The position numbers and the translations under genes are program-made. DNA of 24,568 bases from Paracoccaceae bacterium (GTDB taxonomy: Bacteria; Pseudomonadota; Alphaproteobacteria; Rhodobacterales; Rhodobacteraceae), in assembly GCA_007131945.1 (NCBI GenBank), contig SLPP01000123.1, positions 1 through 24,568 on the forward strand, written 5' to 3'. Below, piece after piece: positions 6,850 through 13,837 of the stretch. Under the pieces are notes generated by a model. It was not told the DNA's origin. It saw nothing but the letters and a program-made list of their open reading frames with translations, and ran no database searches. Numbering within the stretch: the stretch's first letter is position 1; every line of letters begins with the position of its first letter.

Positions 6850-7356
6850 TCAGCGCGCCAGGACCGGGCCGAAATGGTCGCGCAGGCGCGCGTTGACGGT
6901 CGGGGTGACGAACTTGCCGACATCGCCCCCCAGCCGCGCGATCTCCTTGACCAGTTTCGAGGCGATCGCCTGGTGCCGCGCCTCGGCCATCAGGAACACC
7001 GTCTCGATCCGGTCGTCGAGCGCGCGGTTCATGCCGACCATCTGGTATTCGTATTCGAAATCCGCGACCGCGCGCAGGCCACGGATGATGATCTGCGCCC
7101 CGACATCGCGGGCGCAGTCGATGAGCAGGTTCTCGAACGGATGCGCCACGATCTCGACCCCGAAGCGTTTCGACAGCTTTGCCGATTCCGCCTCGACCAT
7201 CGCCACGCGCTCCTCGAGTGAGAAAAGCGGTCCCTTGTCGCGATTGATCGCCACGCCGATCACCAGGCGGTCAACCAGGACACAGGCGCGGCCGATGATG
7301 TCCAGATGGCCCAGCGTCACCGGGTCGAAGGTGCCCGGATACAGACCGATGCGCAT
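6850..7356 (-). CDS. coaD: Pantetheine-phosphate adenylyltransferase
   Basis: A 168-residue cytosolic enzyme that transfers AMP from ATP to 4'-phosphopantetheine, the penultimate step of coenzyme A synthesis. The nucleotidyltransferase signature GTFDPVTLGHLDII (9-22, with the T/HxGH motif) is intact. The RGLRAVADFEYEYQM segment and the C-terminal SKLVKEIARLGGDV, which resembles the E. coli SSLVKEVARHQGDV motif, are also present. Length equals that of the family. The start is supported by GGGAGGGG upstream. It lies 91 bp downstream of the CBS-domain gene on the same strand, so co-transcription is possible. No clear terminator follows. Confidence 0.96.
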   Translation of the reverse strand: MRIGLYPGTFDPVTLGHLDIIGRACVLVDRLVIGVAINRDKGPLFSLEERVAMVEAESAKLSKRFGVEIVAHPFENLLIDCARDVGAQIIIRGLRAVADFEYEYQMVGMNRALDDRIETVFLMAEARHQAIASKLVKEIARLGGDVGKFVTPTVNARLRDHFGPVLAR

Positions 7357-7447
7357 GCCGCCCCTCCCTGCCCCATGCCGTCGCTCGGCCCAACCAAGCG
7401 CATCGCGTCGGGCAATGCAAGCTGTCGCGAACGACGTCGTGCGGGCG

Positions 7448-7879
7448 TCAGTAGCCCATGATCATCCCGGTCAGGGCTTCCTTCTCGTGTTCGAGTTCGC
7501 TCAGGCGGGCCGCGACCACGTCGCCGATCGAGATCAGGCCGATCATCTCGCCCTCTTCCATCACCGGCATGTGGCGGAATCGACGGTCGGTCATGATGCG
7601 CAGCACCTGATCGGCGGCGTCGGTCGGCGCGCACCCGTAGATCTGGCGGGTCATCAGCTGCTCGACCTTGTCGTCCAGGCATTCGGTGCCGCGCTTGCCC
7701 AGCTCGCGCACGATGTCGCGCTCGGACAGGATCCCCGCCACGCGCTTTCCGTCCGGCGAGATCACCAGCGCCCCGATCCGCCGCGCGGCGAGCAGTTCGA
7801 CCGCGTCGCGCAGGCTCGCCTGCGGGTCGATCGTGATCACGCCACCGGCCTTGTTCTTGAGAATCTGCGAGACGAGCAT
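7448..7879 (-). CDS. Two-CBS-domain protein
   Basis: A 143-residue cytosolic protein made of a pair of CBS domains (a Bateman module). CBS1 spans about residues 8-62 and ends GILSERDIVRELG; CBS2 spans about 70-125 and ends GLISIGDVVAARL. The C-terminus LTGMIMGY is typical of stand-alone proteobacterial CBS-pair proteins. Such modules bind adenosine nucleotides and sense energy state, but the partner of this one is not evident. The start at 7879 is chosen over a 16-codon longer frame because AGGAGGT lies 4 bp upstream of it. It precedes coaD on the same strand. Confidence 0.9.
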   Translation of the reverse strand: MLVSQILKNKAGGVITIDPQASLRDAVELLAARRIGALVISPDGKRVAGILSERDIVRELGKRGTECLDDKVEQLMTRQIYGCAPTDAADQVLRIMTDRRFRHMPVMEEGEMIGLISIGDVVAARLSELEHEKEALTGMIMGY

Positions 7880-7971
7880 GCCGACCTCCTGCTTCCCGAC
7901 CCCGGCGAAATGCGCGGCGCCGCCCATGTTTGCGATCCAACGTCCGACAGCGGCGCCCGCCTGTCAAGCAC

Positions 7972-8889
7972 TCAGCGCGGATCGGTGCCGGCTTCGCCAA
8001 GCTGCGCCTCGAGCCGGGCGATTTCGGCACGCAGGCCGGCCGACAGCGCCTCGGCGAAACGGTTGAGGCGGGTCACCGTCCGGTCGTCGGCATGGCGCAC
8101 GAGGTGAAAGGCGCGGGTCAGCCCGAAAGCGCCGGTCAGCACCCGTCGCACCCCCGGCGTCGCCGGCAGCGCGAAGTCATGCACCACGCCCACCCCCGCC
8201 CCCTGGCGGATCAGCTGCAGCTGCACCGAGACCGAGTTCGACGCCAGCACCGGCGCTTCGACGCCGAGGTCGGAAAGATAATCGAGCTCGCGGTCGAAGA
8301 TCATGTCGGGGATGTAGCCGATCACCCGATGCGCGCCGAGGTCGGCCGGCGTCGCCAGCGGCGCAGCGGCGGCCAGATAGGCGTCGGACGCCGCCAGGTG
8401 CAGCCGGTAGTCGGAGATCTTCTGCACCAGCACCCGCCCCTGTTCCGGCGGGCTCACGGCGATCACCATGTCGGCCTCGCGCCGGGTCAGGTTGAAGACC
8501 CGCGGCAGCGCCACGATCTGCACCTCGAGCGCCGGGTTCTGCGCGCAGATCGCGGCCACGACCTGCGGCAGCAGGTAGTTGGCGCAGCCATCGGGCGCGC
8601 CAACCCGGATCTGCCCCTGGATCCCCTCCCCCGGCCCGGCCAGCGCGTCGCGCGCCCGCGCCATCGCGGCCTCGACCGCCTGCGCATGGGTCAGAAGCCG
8701 CCCGCCCTCGTCGGTCAGCTGGTAGCCCTGCGGCGAGCGGATGAAGAGCCGCGCCCCCAGCGCCGCCTCCAGCCGCGCGACGCGCCGGCCCACCGTCGCC
8801 GCGTCGAGCTTCAGCACCCGGCCCGCCGCGCTCAGGCTCTCGCCGCGGGCGACGGCAAGGAAGATCCGCAGGTCATCCCAGTCCGCCAC
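7972..8889 (-). CDS. LysR-family transcriptional regulator, probable regulator of mmsA
   Basis: A 305-residue regulator with a GTG start preceded by AGGGGG. Residues about 3-62 form the winged helix-turn-helix: WDDLRIFLAVARGESLSAAG, then VGRRVARLEAALGARLF. The rest, about 90-290, is the periplasmic-binding-protein-like effector domain, including IRVGAPDGCANYLLP and the GAGVGVVHDFALP segment. It is transcribed divergently from mmsA across 102 bp that contain a 10-bp inverted repeat, the classic arrangement of a LysR regulator controlling its neighbour and itself. The effector may be a valine-pathway intermediate; this is inference from the neighbour. Confidence 0.92.
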   Translation of the reverse strand: MADWDDLRIFLAVARGESLSAAGRVLKLDAATVGRRVARLEAALGARLFIRSPQGYQLTDEGGRLLTHAQAVEAAMARARDALAGPGEGIQGQIRVGAPDGCANYLLPQVVAAICAQNPALEVQIVALPRVFNLTRREADMVIAVSPPEQGRVLVQKISDYRLHLAASDAYLAAAAPLATPADLGAHRVIGYIPDMIFDRELDYLSDLGVEAPVLASNSVSVQLQLIRQGAGVGVVHDFALPATPGVRRVLTGAFGLTRAFHLVRHADDRTVTRLNRFAEALSAGLRAEIARLEAQLGEAGTDPR

Positions 8890-8901
8890 CGCCCTACCCC
8901 C

Positions 8902-8956
8902 TGCAGAATTGCAAGACGCCTTTTGGGAAACTGCCCCTGTTCATGCCAATTCTGCA
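8902..8956. promoter_or_regulatory. LysR-type operator region between regulator and mmsA
   Basis: TGCAGAATTG (8902-8911) and its exact reverse complement CAATTCTGCA (8947-8956) form a 10-bp inverted repeat with centres 45 bp apart. Extended, both give a T-N11-A LysR box (TTGCAATTCTGCAG read on the minus strand for the first). The second copy lies just before a possible mmsA -10 (TATTCT, 8961-8966), and the first lies beside the regulator's own start. This fits one distal recognition site and one promoter-proximal activation or repression site. Confidence 0.65.
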
Positions 8957-8991
8957 AGGCTATTCTTCACCGAACTCAGAGGAGGAGCACG

Positions 8992-10491
8992 ATGCGAGAG
9001 ATCGGACACTGGATCGACGGCAAGCGCGTGGCGGGCACGTCCGGCCGCCACGGTGATGTCTACAACCCCGCGACCGGCGAGGTGCAGGCGCGCGTCGCGC
9101 TGGCGTCAAAAGCCGAGCTTGACGCTGCCGTCGCCTCGGCCGCGAAGGCGCAGGCAGGCTGGGCCGCGACCAACCCGCAGCGCCGGGCGCGGGTGATGAT
9201 GGCGCTCGTCGGGCTCATCAACCGCGACATGGACAAGATGGCCGAGGTGCTGTCCTCCGAACACGGCAAGACCTTCGCCGACGCCAAGGGCGACATCCAG
9301 CGCGGGCTCGAGGTGATCGAGTTCTGCATCGGCGCGCCGCATCTTCTGAAGGGCGATTTCACCAACTCGGCCGGGCCGGGCATCGACCTCTACTCGATGC
9401 GCCAGCCGCTGGGGGTGGTCGCCGGGATCACGCCGTTCAACTTCCCCGCCATGATCCCGCTGTGGAAGATGGGCCCGGCGCTCGCCTGCGGCAACGCGAT
9501 GATCCTCAAGCCTTCCGAGCGCGACCCGACGGTGCCGATCATGCTGGCCGAGCTTTGCCAGGAGGCCGGGCTGCCCGATGGCGTCCTGCAGGTCGTCAAC
9601 GGCGACAAGGAGGCGGTGGACGCGATCCTCGACAACGAGGAGATTCAGGCGGTGGGCTTCGTCGGCTCGACCCCGATCGCGCATTACATCTATTCCCGCG
9701 CCTCGGCCAACGGCAAGCGCGCGCAGTGCTTCGGCGGCGCCAAGAACCACATGATCATCATGCCCGATGCCGATCTCGACCAGGCGGCGGATGCGCTGGT
9801 CGGCGCCGGCTACGGCGCGGCGGGCGAGCGCTGCATGGCGATCTCGGTCGCGGTGCCGGTGGGCGAGAAGACGGCGGATGCGCTGCGCGAACGGCTGGTG
9901 CCGAAGGTCGAGAAGCTGAAGGTCGGCCCATGGACCGCCGGCGACGATGTCGATTACGGCCCGGTCGTCACCCGGCTCGCCCGGGACACCATCCTGCAAT
10001 ACGTCGAATCGGGGATCGCGCAGGGGGCCGAACTGGTCGTCGACGGGCGCGACTTCAAGCTGCAGGGCTACGAGAACGGCTTCTATGTCGGACCGCATCT
10101 CTTCGACCGCGTGACGCCCGAGATGGACATCTACAGGAAGGAGATCTTCGGCCCGGTCCTGTCGATGGTCCGCGCCGCCAGCTACGAGGAGGCGCTCGGC
10201 CTCGCGATGAACCACGAATACGGCAACGGCACGTCGATCTTCACCCGCGACGGCGACGCCGCCCGCGACTTCGCCAACCGGGTCAATGTCGGCATGGTCG
10301 GCATCAACTTCCCGATCCCGGTGCCGCTGGCCTACCACACCTTCGGCGGCTGGAAGAAATCGGGCTTCGGCGACCTGAACCAGCACGGGCCGGACGCGTT
10401 CCGCTTCTACACCCGCACCAAGACCGTCACCGCCCGCTGGCCGAGCGGCATCAAGGAAGGCGCGGCGTTCAACTTCAAGGCGATGGACTGA
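8992..10491 (+). CDS. mmsA: CoA-acylating methylmalonate-semialdehyde dehydrogenase
   Basis: A 499-residue cytosolic aldehyde dehydrogenase-fold enzyme. It oxidises methylmalonate or malonate semialdehyde with NAD+ and CoA to propionyl-CoA or acetyl-CoA, in valine, beta-alanine or inositol catabolism. Evidence: the N-terminus IGHWIDGKRVAG; TPFNFPAMIPLWK (Asn150); FVGSTPIA; and the nucleophile Cys281 in AGERCMAIS. FGGAKNH replaces the usual ELGGK, so the general-base Glu of ordinary aldehyde dehydrogenases is absent, which is diagnostic of the CoA-dependent MmsA type. The C-terminal GIKEGAAFNF also fits. The ATG is preceded by AGAGGAGGAG. The gene is divergent from a LysR regulator and ends in a strong terminator, so it is a single-gene unit here; the usual mmsB and acyl-CoA dehydrogenase are not in the window. 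Confidence 0.95.
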   Translation: MREIGHWIDGKRVAGTSGRHGDVYNPATGEVQARVALASKAELDAAVASAAKAQAGWAATNPQRRARVMMALVGLINRDMDKMAEVLSSEHGKTFADAKGDIQRGLEVIEFCIGAPHLLKGDFTNSAGPGIDLYSMRQPLGVVAGITPFNFPAMIPLWKMGPALACGNAMILKPSERDPTVPIMLAELCQEAGLPDGVLQVVNGDKEAVDAILDNEEIQAVGFVGSTPIAHYIYSRASANGKRAQCFGGAKNHMIIMPDADLDQAADALVGAGYGAAGERCMAISVAVPVGEKTADALRERLVPKVEKLKVGPWTAGDDVDYGPVVTRLARDTILQYVESGIAQGAELVVDGRDFKLQGYENGFYVGPHLFDRVTPEMDIYRKEIFGPVLSMVRAASYEEALGLAMNHEYGNGTSIFTRDGDAARDFANRVNVGMVGINFPIPVPLAYHTFGGWKKSGFGDLNQHGPDAFRFYTRTKTVTARWPSGIKEGAAFNFKAMD

Positions 10492-10514
10492 GCGCCAAGC
10501 TCTCGAAAAGCAAG

Positions 10515-10542
10515 ACGCCCGGCGGTTGCCGCCGGGCGTTTT
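10515..10542. terminator. Bidirectional terminator between mmsA and hpf
   Basis: ACGCCCGGCGG (10515-10525) pairs over 11 bp with CCGCCGGGCGT (10529-10539) around loop TTG, followed by a TTTT run. On the other strand the stem is followed by CTTGCTTTTC. It lies between two convergent genes and can serve both. Confidence 0.92.
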
Positions 10543-10587
10543 CCGTTCGTGAACACGCCTTCTCGACTTCGCCCGTGAAGGGCCCGT

Positions 10588-10917
10588 TCACCGCGTCGGG
10601 CTGGGCCGGCGATCGAGCTTGCCGAACTCGCTGTCGAGCAGCGCCTTCAGCTTGCGCCCCGCCCCGCGCAAAGCCGGTTCGACCGCCTTGTCGTTGTGGC
10701 TGACCGAGACCGGGCGCATCCCCTCCGGCCGCGCCTCCATCTGGCAGCGGATGTCGTCGGGGCCGGACTTGTGGGCGTTGACGTCCTGCAGATGCACCTC
10801 GACCCGGGTCAGCCGCGGCGCGAGATTGGCGACCGACTGGATGACGATCTGGCGCGCGATCTCCTCGAGCCGCTGGTCGCCATGGATGTTGCGGTCGGTG
10901 TTGACCTGGATGTGCAT
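10588..10917 (-). CDS. Short HPF/RaiA-family ribosome-associated protein
   Basis: A 109-residue protein of the sigma-54 modulation/S30EA fold. N-terminal MHIQVNTDRNIHGDQRL is followed by LTRVEVHLQDVNAHKSG, RCQMEARPEGMRPVSVSH and a basic C-terminal helix, a pattern I know from short HPF/RaiA proteins. Members bind the small-subunit decoding region and silence or dimerise ribosomes in stationary phase. The C-terminal dimerisation domain of long HPF is missing, so this is a short form beside whatever long form the genome encodes. The start at 10917 is chosen because AGAGGAG precedes it and the frame upstream has no similarity. It converges with mmsA on a shared terminator. Confidence 0.82.
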   Translation of the reverse strand: MHIQVNTDRNIHGDQRLEEIARQIVIQSVANLAPRLTRVEVHLQDVNAHKSGPDDIRCQMEARPEGMRPVSVSHNDKAVEPALRGAGRKLKALLDSEFGKLDRRPSPTR

Positions 10918-11050
10918 GCGGATCTCCTCTTGCCTCTGGCGATGACCTATGGCGGCGCGCCGGTCTGCGCAAGGGCGCATCGGCGGCGCGGCCTGCCCGG
11001 CGCCGTACGGCCCTCGCCGCCCGCGCTGCGCGCCTCGATTCCGGAAGATC

Positions 11051-11125
11051 TGGAGCGGGCGATGAGATTCGAACTCACGACCCTTACCTTGGCAAGGTAA
11101 TGCTCTACCCCTGAGCTACGCCCGC
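11051..11125 (-). tRNA. tRNA-Gly (anticodon GCC), CCA encoded
   Basis: On the minus strand the acceptor GCGGGCG pairs with CGCCCGC. The D arm is GCTC-AGGGGTA-GAGC. The anticodon arm is TTACC-TTGCCAA-GGTAA, giving GCC. The T arm is GTGAG-TTCGAAT-CTCAT with one G-T pair. Discriminator T is followed by an encoded CCA. Length is 75 nt. Confidence 0.97.
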
Positions 11126-11140
11126 CCCGCTACAGGCGGC

Positions 11141-11169
11141 TGATTAGGCCAAGAGCAGGACGGCTGCAA
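11141..11169 (-). promoter_or_regulatory. Candidate promoter of tRNA-Gly
   Basis: On the minus strand TTGCAG (11169-11164) is followed 17 bp later by TAATCA (11146-11141), or by CCTAAT two bases earlier. The tRNA 5' end is at 11125, 15 bp beyond. Both hexamers are partial matches. Confidence 0.35.
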
Positions 11170-11350
11170 GGGGAAAATTCGGGCGGCGGGTGAAATGCGC
11201 GGCGGCCCGGCCGGGGCGGCGGCGGTGGGGCTGGCGGTCGGTCGATGCGGGCCGTGACCGCGCCGGCCAGCCCCCGGCCGGCGCGATCGGCGGCCGGAGG
11301 TGTGCGCAGTGCACATCACCAAGCAAATATCTGATATTATTTGTAAATCC

Positions 11351-11565
11351 TGTAAATCGAAACCGATTCTTAACTCTTGCGCACAGTACCCGCAGGACAG
11401 AGGCATGGTAGAAAAAATAATATACTTTCCATCACCTTACGGATCGTTCCTTGCATGATTTCGGTGCGGTACGGGATGCATCGAACCGCAGGCGGAGGCG
11501 GCGCGGCCGGCGATCGGGCAGCTTTGGACCGGGCCCCAATGGTTAAGATCCGGTTTCAATTTACA
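11351..11565. repeat. Imperfect inverted repeat pair (31-bp arms), possible non-autonomous element
   Basis: The left arm (11351-11381) and the reverse complement of the right arm (11535-11565) agree at 25 of 31 positions, and at 21 of the first 24. Three shared 7-base blocks, TGTAAAT, GAAACCG and TCTTAAC, are separated by 1 and 2 mismatches, with TTG shared further in. Each arm starts at its outer end with TGTAAAT, as terminal inverted repeats would. The 153-bp interior has no transposase, so a MITE-like element or a pair of facing protein-binding sites are the alternatives. I saw no clear target duplication. Confidence 0.6.
11405..11458 (+). CDS. Candidate 17-residue micro-ORF
   Basis: ATG GTA GAA AAA ATA ATA ... 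GCA TGA encodes MVEKIIYFPSPYGSFLA. An AGAGG lies 2-6 bp before the ATG, within the AT-rich part of the inverted-repeat element. Codon use (ATA, AAA) is unlike the surrounding genome. There is no similarity I recognise. It may be a leader peptide or a chance frame. Confidence 0.15.
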   Translation: MVEKIIYFPSPYGSFLA

Positions 11566-11646
11566 CGATTGACTCGTGATCTCATGGACTTGCATGGTAG
11601 TGCACAATTCGTGCAGCTGCCGTGCCGGCCCGAACCGCCGGCCCGC

Positions 11647-12387
11647 TCAGATGCAGCGCCCGCCATCGACCTGGAGGCCGACGCCGGTGATCAGGCTCGC
11701 CTCGTCCGAACAGAGGAAGAGCGCCGCGTTGGCGAGATCCTCGGGCGTCGAGAAGCGGCCCATCGGGATCGTGGCGAGGAACTTCGCCCGCATCTCGGGC
11801 GTGTCCTCGCCCATGAAGCTGGCCAGGAGCGGCGTCTCGCCGGCGACCGGGTTCAGCGCGTTCACCCGGATGCCGTGCGGGGCGAGCTCGATCGCCATCG
11901 CCCGCGTCGCGGTGATCATCCAGCCCTTCGAGGCGTTGTACCAGTTCAGCCGCGGCCGCGGCGAGACCCCGGCGGTCGAGGCGATGTTGAGGATCGCGCC
12001 CCGCGCCGCCGCCTTCATCGCCGGCACCAGGTGCCGTGCGGTCAGGTAGACCGATTTGGCGTTGACGGCGAGGACGCGGTCGAACTCCGCCTCGCTGACC
12101 TCTTCCATCGGCTGCGGGCGATGGGTGATGCCGGCATTGTTGATCAGGATGTCGACCCGCCCCCATTCGGACAGCGCCGCCCCGGCCATCGCCTTGACGC
12201 TGGCGTTGTCGGCCACGTCCACCGCCTGCGCGAGGCCGCCGATCTCCGCCGCCAGCGCCCGCGCGCCCTCGGTGTTCAGGTCGGCGACCATGACCTGCGC
12301 GCCTTCGGCGGCGAAGCGCCGCGCGATCCCCGCGCCGAAACCCGAGGCACCCCCCGTGACGATCGCCGTCTTGTCCTTCAGTCGCAT
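11647..12387 (-). CDS. SDR-family oxidoreductase
   Basis: A 246-residue classical short-chain dehydrogenase/reductase. The coenzyme motif TGGASGFGAGIA (11-22) is followed by VADLN with Asp37, which favours NAD(H). LINNAG is at 81-86, Asn109 is in VNAKS, and the catalytic Ser137, Tyr150 and Lys154 (YNASK) are all present. The C-terminal ITGVGLQVDGG is typical. The start is supported by GAGGA 5 bp upstream and by the aldehyde dehydrogenase stop only 7 bp before it. It is the last gene of the amidase - aldehyde dehydrogenase - SDR operon. It probably oxidises an alcohol or reduces a keto group in the same pathway; the substrate cannot be read from the sequence. Confidence 0.93.
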   Translation of the reverse strand: MRLKDKTAIVTGGASGFGAGIARRFAAEGAQVMVADLNTEGARALAAEIGGLAQAVDVADNASVKAMAGAALSEWGRVDILINNAGITHRPQPMEEVSEAEFDRVLAVNAKSVYLTARHLVPAMKAAARGAILNIASTAGVSPRPRLNWYNASKGWMITATRAMAIELAPHGIRVNALNPVAGETPLLASFMGEDTPEMRAKFLATIPMGRFSTPEDLANAALFLCSDEASLITGVGLQVDGGRCI

Positions 12388-12394
12388 GTCGTCC

Positions 12395-13837
12395 TCACCC
12401 GTGATGCGCGGCGACGGTCTTGAGGACCGAGAAGCCGTAGAGCGCCTCGAACCCCTTCTCGCGGCCGTGGCCGGATTTTCCGACGCCGCCGAAGGGCAGC
12501 TCCACCCCGCCGCCGGCACCGTAGGTATTGAGGAACACCTGCCCCGCCCTGAGCCGTTTCGCAAGCCGCATCTGCCGCCCGCCGTCGCGCGTCCAGACCG
12601 CGGCGACAAGGCCGAACTCGGTGCCGTTGGCGATGGCGGCGGCGTGGTCCTCGTCGTCAAAGGGGATGACGACCTGGACCGGGCCGAAGATCTCCTCCCG
12701 CGCCAGCAAGTGGTCGGGCGCGGCGCCCGCCAGCAGGCGCGGGGCGAGGTAATGGCCGCCTTCGGGCGCGTCCTCGACGATCCGGCCCTCGGCGGCGACC
12801 GTCAGGCCTGTCGCGCGGTCGAGATAGGACCGCACGACCTCGCGCTGCCGGCCCGAGATCAGCGGCCCGAGGTCGTGATCGGCAAGCGCCGGGCCGACGC
12901 GCGCGGCGCGGTAGCGCTCGGCCATGCGCGCCACCACTTCGTCGTATCGGCTGCGCGCGACCAGGATGCGCGAGGCGGCCGAGCAGGTCTGGCCGGCGTT
13001 CTGCAGCCCGGCGCCCACGAGGAACGGCAGCGCGGCGTCGAGATCGGCATCCTCGAAGACGAGTTGCGGCGACTTGCCGCCGAGTTCCAGCGTCACCGGC
13101 ACGACATTCCTCGCCGCCGCCGCCTGGATCAGCGCGCCGACCGGAACCGAGCCGGTGAAGCTGACATGCTGTATGCCGGGATGGCCGGCAAGCGCCGCGC
13201 CCGCCTCCTCGCCCAGGCCGGGGACGATGTTGATGGCACCGGCGGGAAAGCCCGCCTCCTGCGCCAACCGGGCGAAGGCGAGCGCGGTCAGGCTCGCCTC
13301 CTCGGCCGGCTTGACGACGCAGGCATTGCCCATCGCCAGCGCCGCGCCGACCGAGCGGCCGATGATCTGCATCGGGTAGTTCCAGGGGATGATATGGGCG
13401 GTCACCCCGTGCGGCTCGCGCAAGGTGTAGACGGTATAGCCGGGGCGGTAGGGAATGGTCTCGCCCATCAGCTTGTCGGCGGCGCCGGCGTAGAATTCGA
13501 GATAGCGGGCGAGCGCCAGGGCATCGGCGCGGGCCTGTTTCAGCGGCTTGCCGACGTCCTGCGCCTCGATCCGGGCAAGCGTCTCGGCGCGATCCTCGAC
13601 CAGCCGACCGAGGCGGGCGAGCAGCCGCCCGCGGTCGGTCGCGTCGAGCGCGCCCCAGTCGCCGGAAAGCGCCCTGCGCGCGGCGGTCACGGCGGCGTCG
13701 ATCTCGGCCGGCCCGCCACGGGCGATCTGCGCGACGGTCTGCCCGGTCGAGGGATCCTCGACCGGGAGCGTCGCCCCGATCGCGGCCCAGTCGCCGCCGA
13801 TGCCGACGCGGCCCGGGTCGAACCAGAGTTCCTTCAT
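12395..13837 (-). CDS. NAD-dependent aldehyde dehydrogenase
   Basis: A 480-residue aldehyde dehydrogenase. WNYPMQ with Asn153, the general-base Glu251 in LELGGKSP, the nucleophile Cys285 in GQTCSA, and EIFGPV near residue 380 are all intact. This is therefore a hydrolytic, acid-forming enzyme, unlike the CoA-acylating MmsA elsewhere in the window. It is related to the betaine/gamma-aminobutyraldehyde/lactaldehyde group, but the substrate is not assignable. Its ATG overlaps the stop of the upstream amidase as ATGA (13834-13837), and the SDR follows 7 bp after its own stop, so the three genes form one tight operon. The product of the amidase step is a reasonable precursor of its aldehyde, but that is inference. 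Confidence 0.93.
   Translation of the reverse strand: MKELWFDPGRVGIGGDWAAIGATLPVEDPSTGQTVAQIARGGPAEIDAAVTAARRALSGDWGALDATDRGRLLARLGRLVEDRAETLARIEAQDVGKPLKQARADALALARYLEFYAGAADKLMGETIPYRPGYTVYTLREPHGVTAHIIPWNYPMQIIGRSVGAALAMGNACVVKPAEEASLTALAFARLAQEAGFPAGAINIVPGLGEEAGAALAGHPGIQHVSFTGSVPVGALIQAAAARNVVPVTLELGGKSPQLVFEDADLDAALPFLVGAGLQNAGQTCSAASRILVARSRYDEVVARMAERYRAARVGPALADHDLGPLISGRQREVVRSYLDRATGLTVAAEGRIVEDAPEGGHYLAPRLLAGAAPDHLLAREEIFGPVQVVIPFDDEDHAAAIANGTEFGLVAAVWTRDGGRQMRLAKRLRAGQVFLNTYGAGGGVELPFGGVGKSGHGREKGFEALYGFSVLKTVAAHHG

Larger units (their letters stand above)
11126..11646. other. 521-bp non-coding region with AT-rich island and dyads
   Basis: This lies between the tRNA-Gly 5' end and the 3' end of the SDR gene. 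The left ~200 bp are GC-rich. From about 11318 to 11460 base composition drops sharply and contains CAAATA...TATTTG (11324-11343), a direct repeat TGTAAATC (11342-11349 and 11351-11358), AATCG-AAAC-CGATT (11355-11368) and an A-rich stretch at 11410-11425. A long inverted repeat frames 11351-11565. CACGA-TTGAC-TCGTG (11564-11578) and TGCAC-AATTC-GTGCA (11601-11615) follow. No convincing gene is present except a 17-codon frame at 11405-11458. Confidence 0.7.

Noticed and set aside
6755..8107. 450-codon plus-strand frame over coaD and the CBS gene
   Set aside because: Antisense shadow rich in Arg and Ser with no family similarity; kept only as a note on possible antisense transcription.
8992..10491. 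mmsA as a broken aldehyde dehydrogenase because the general-base Glu is absent
   Set aside because: Absence of that Glu is normal for CoA-acylating MmsA enzymes.
11051..11565. tRNA-Gly as an integration site for a genomic island
   Set aside because: The AT-rich island lies at the 5' side of the tRNA; no repeated tRNA 3' end and no integrase were seen.
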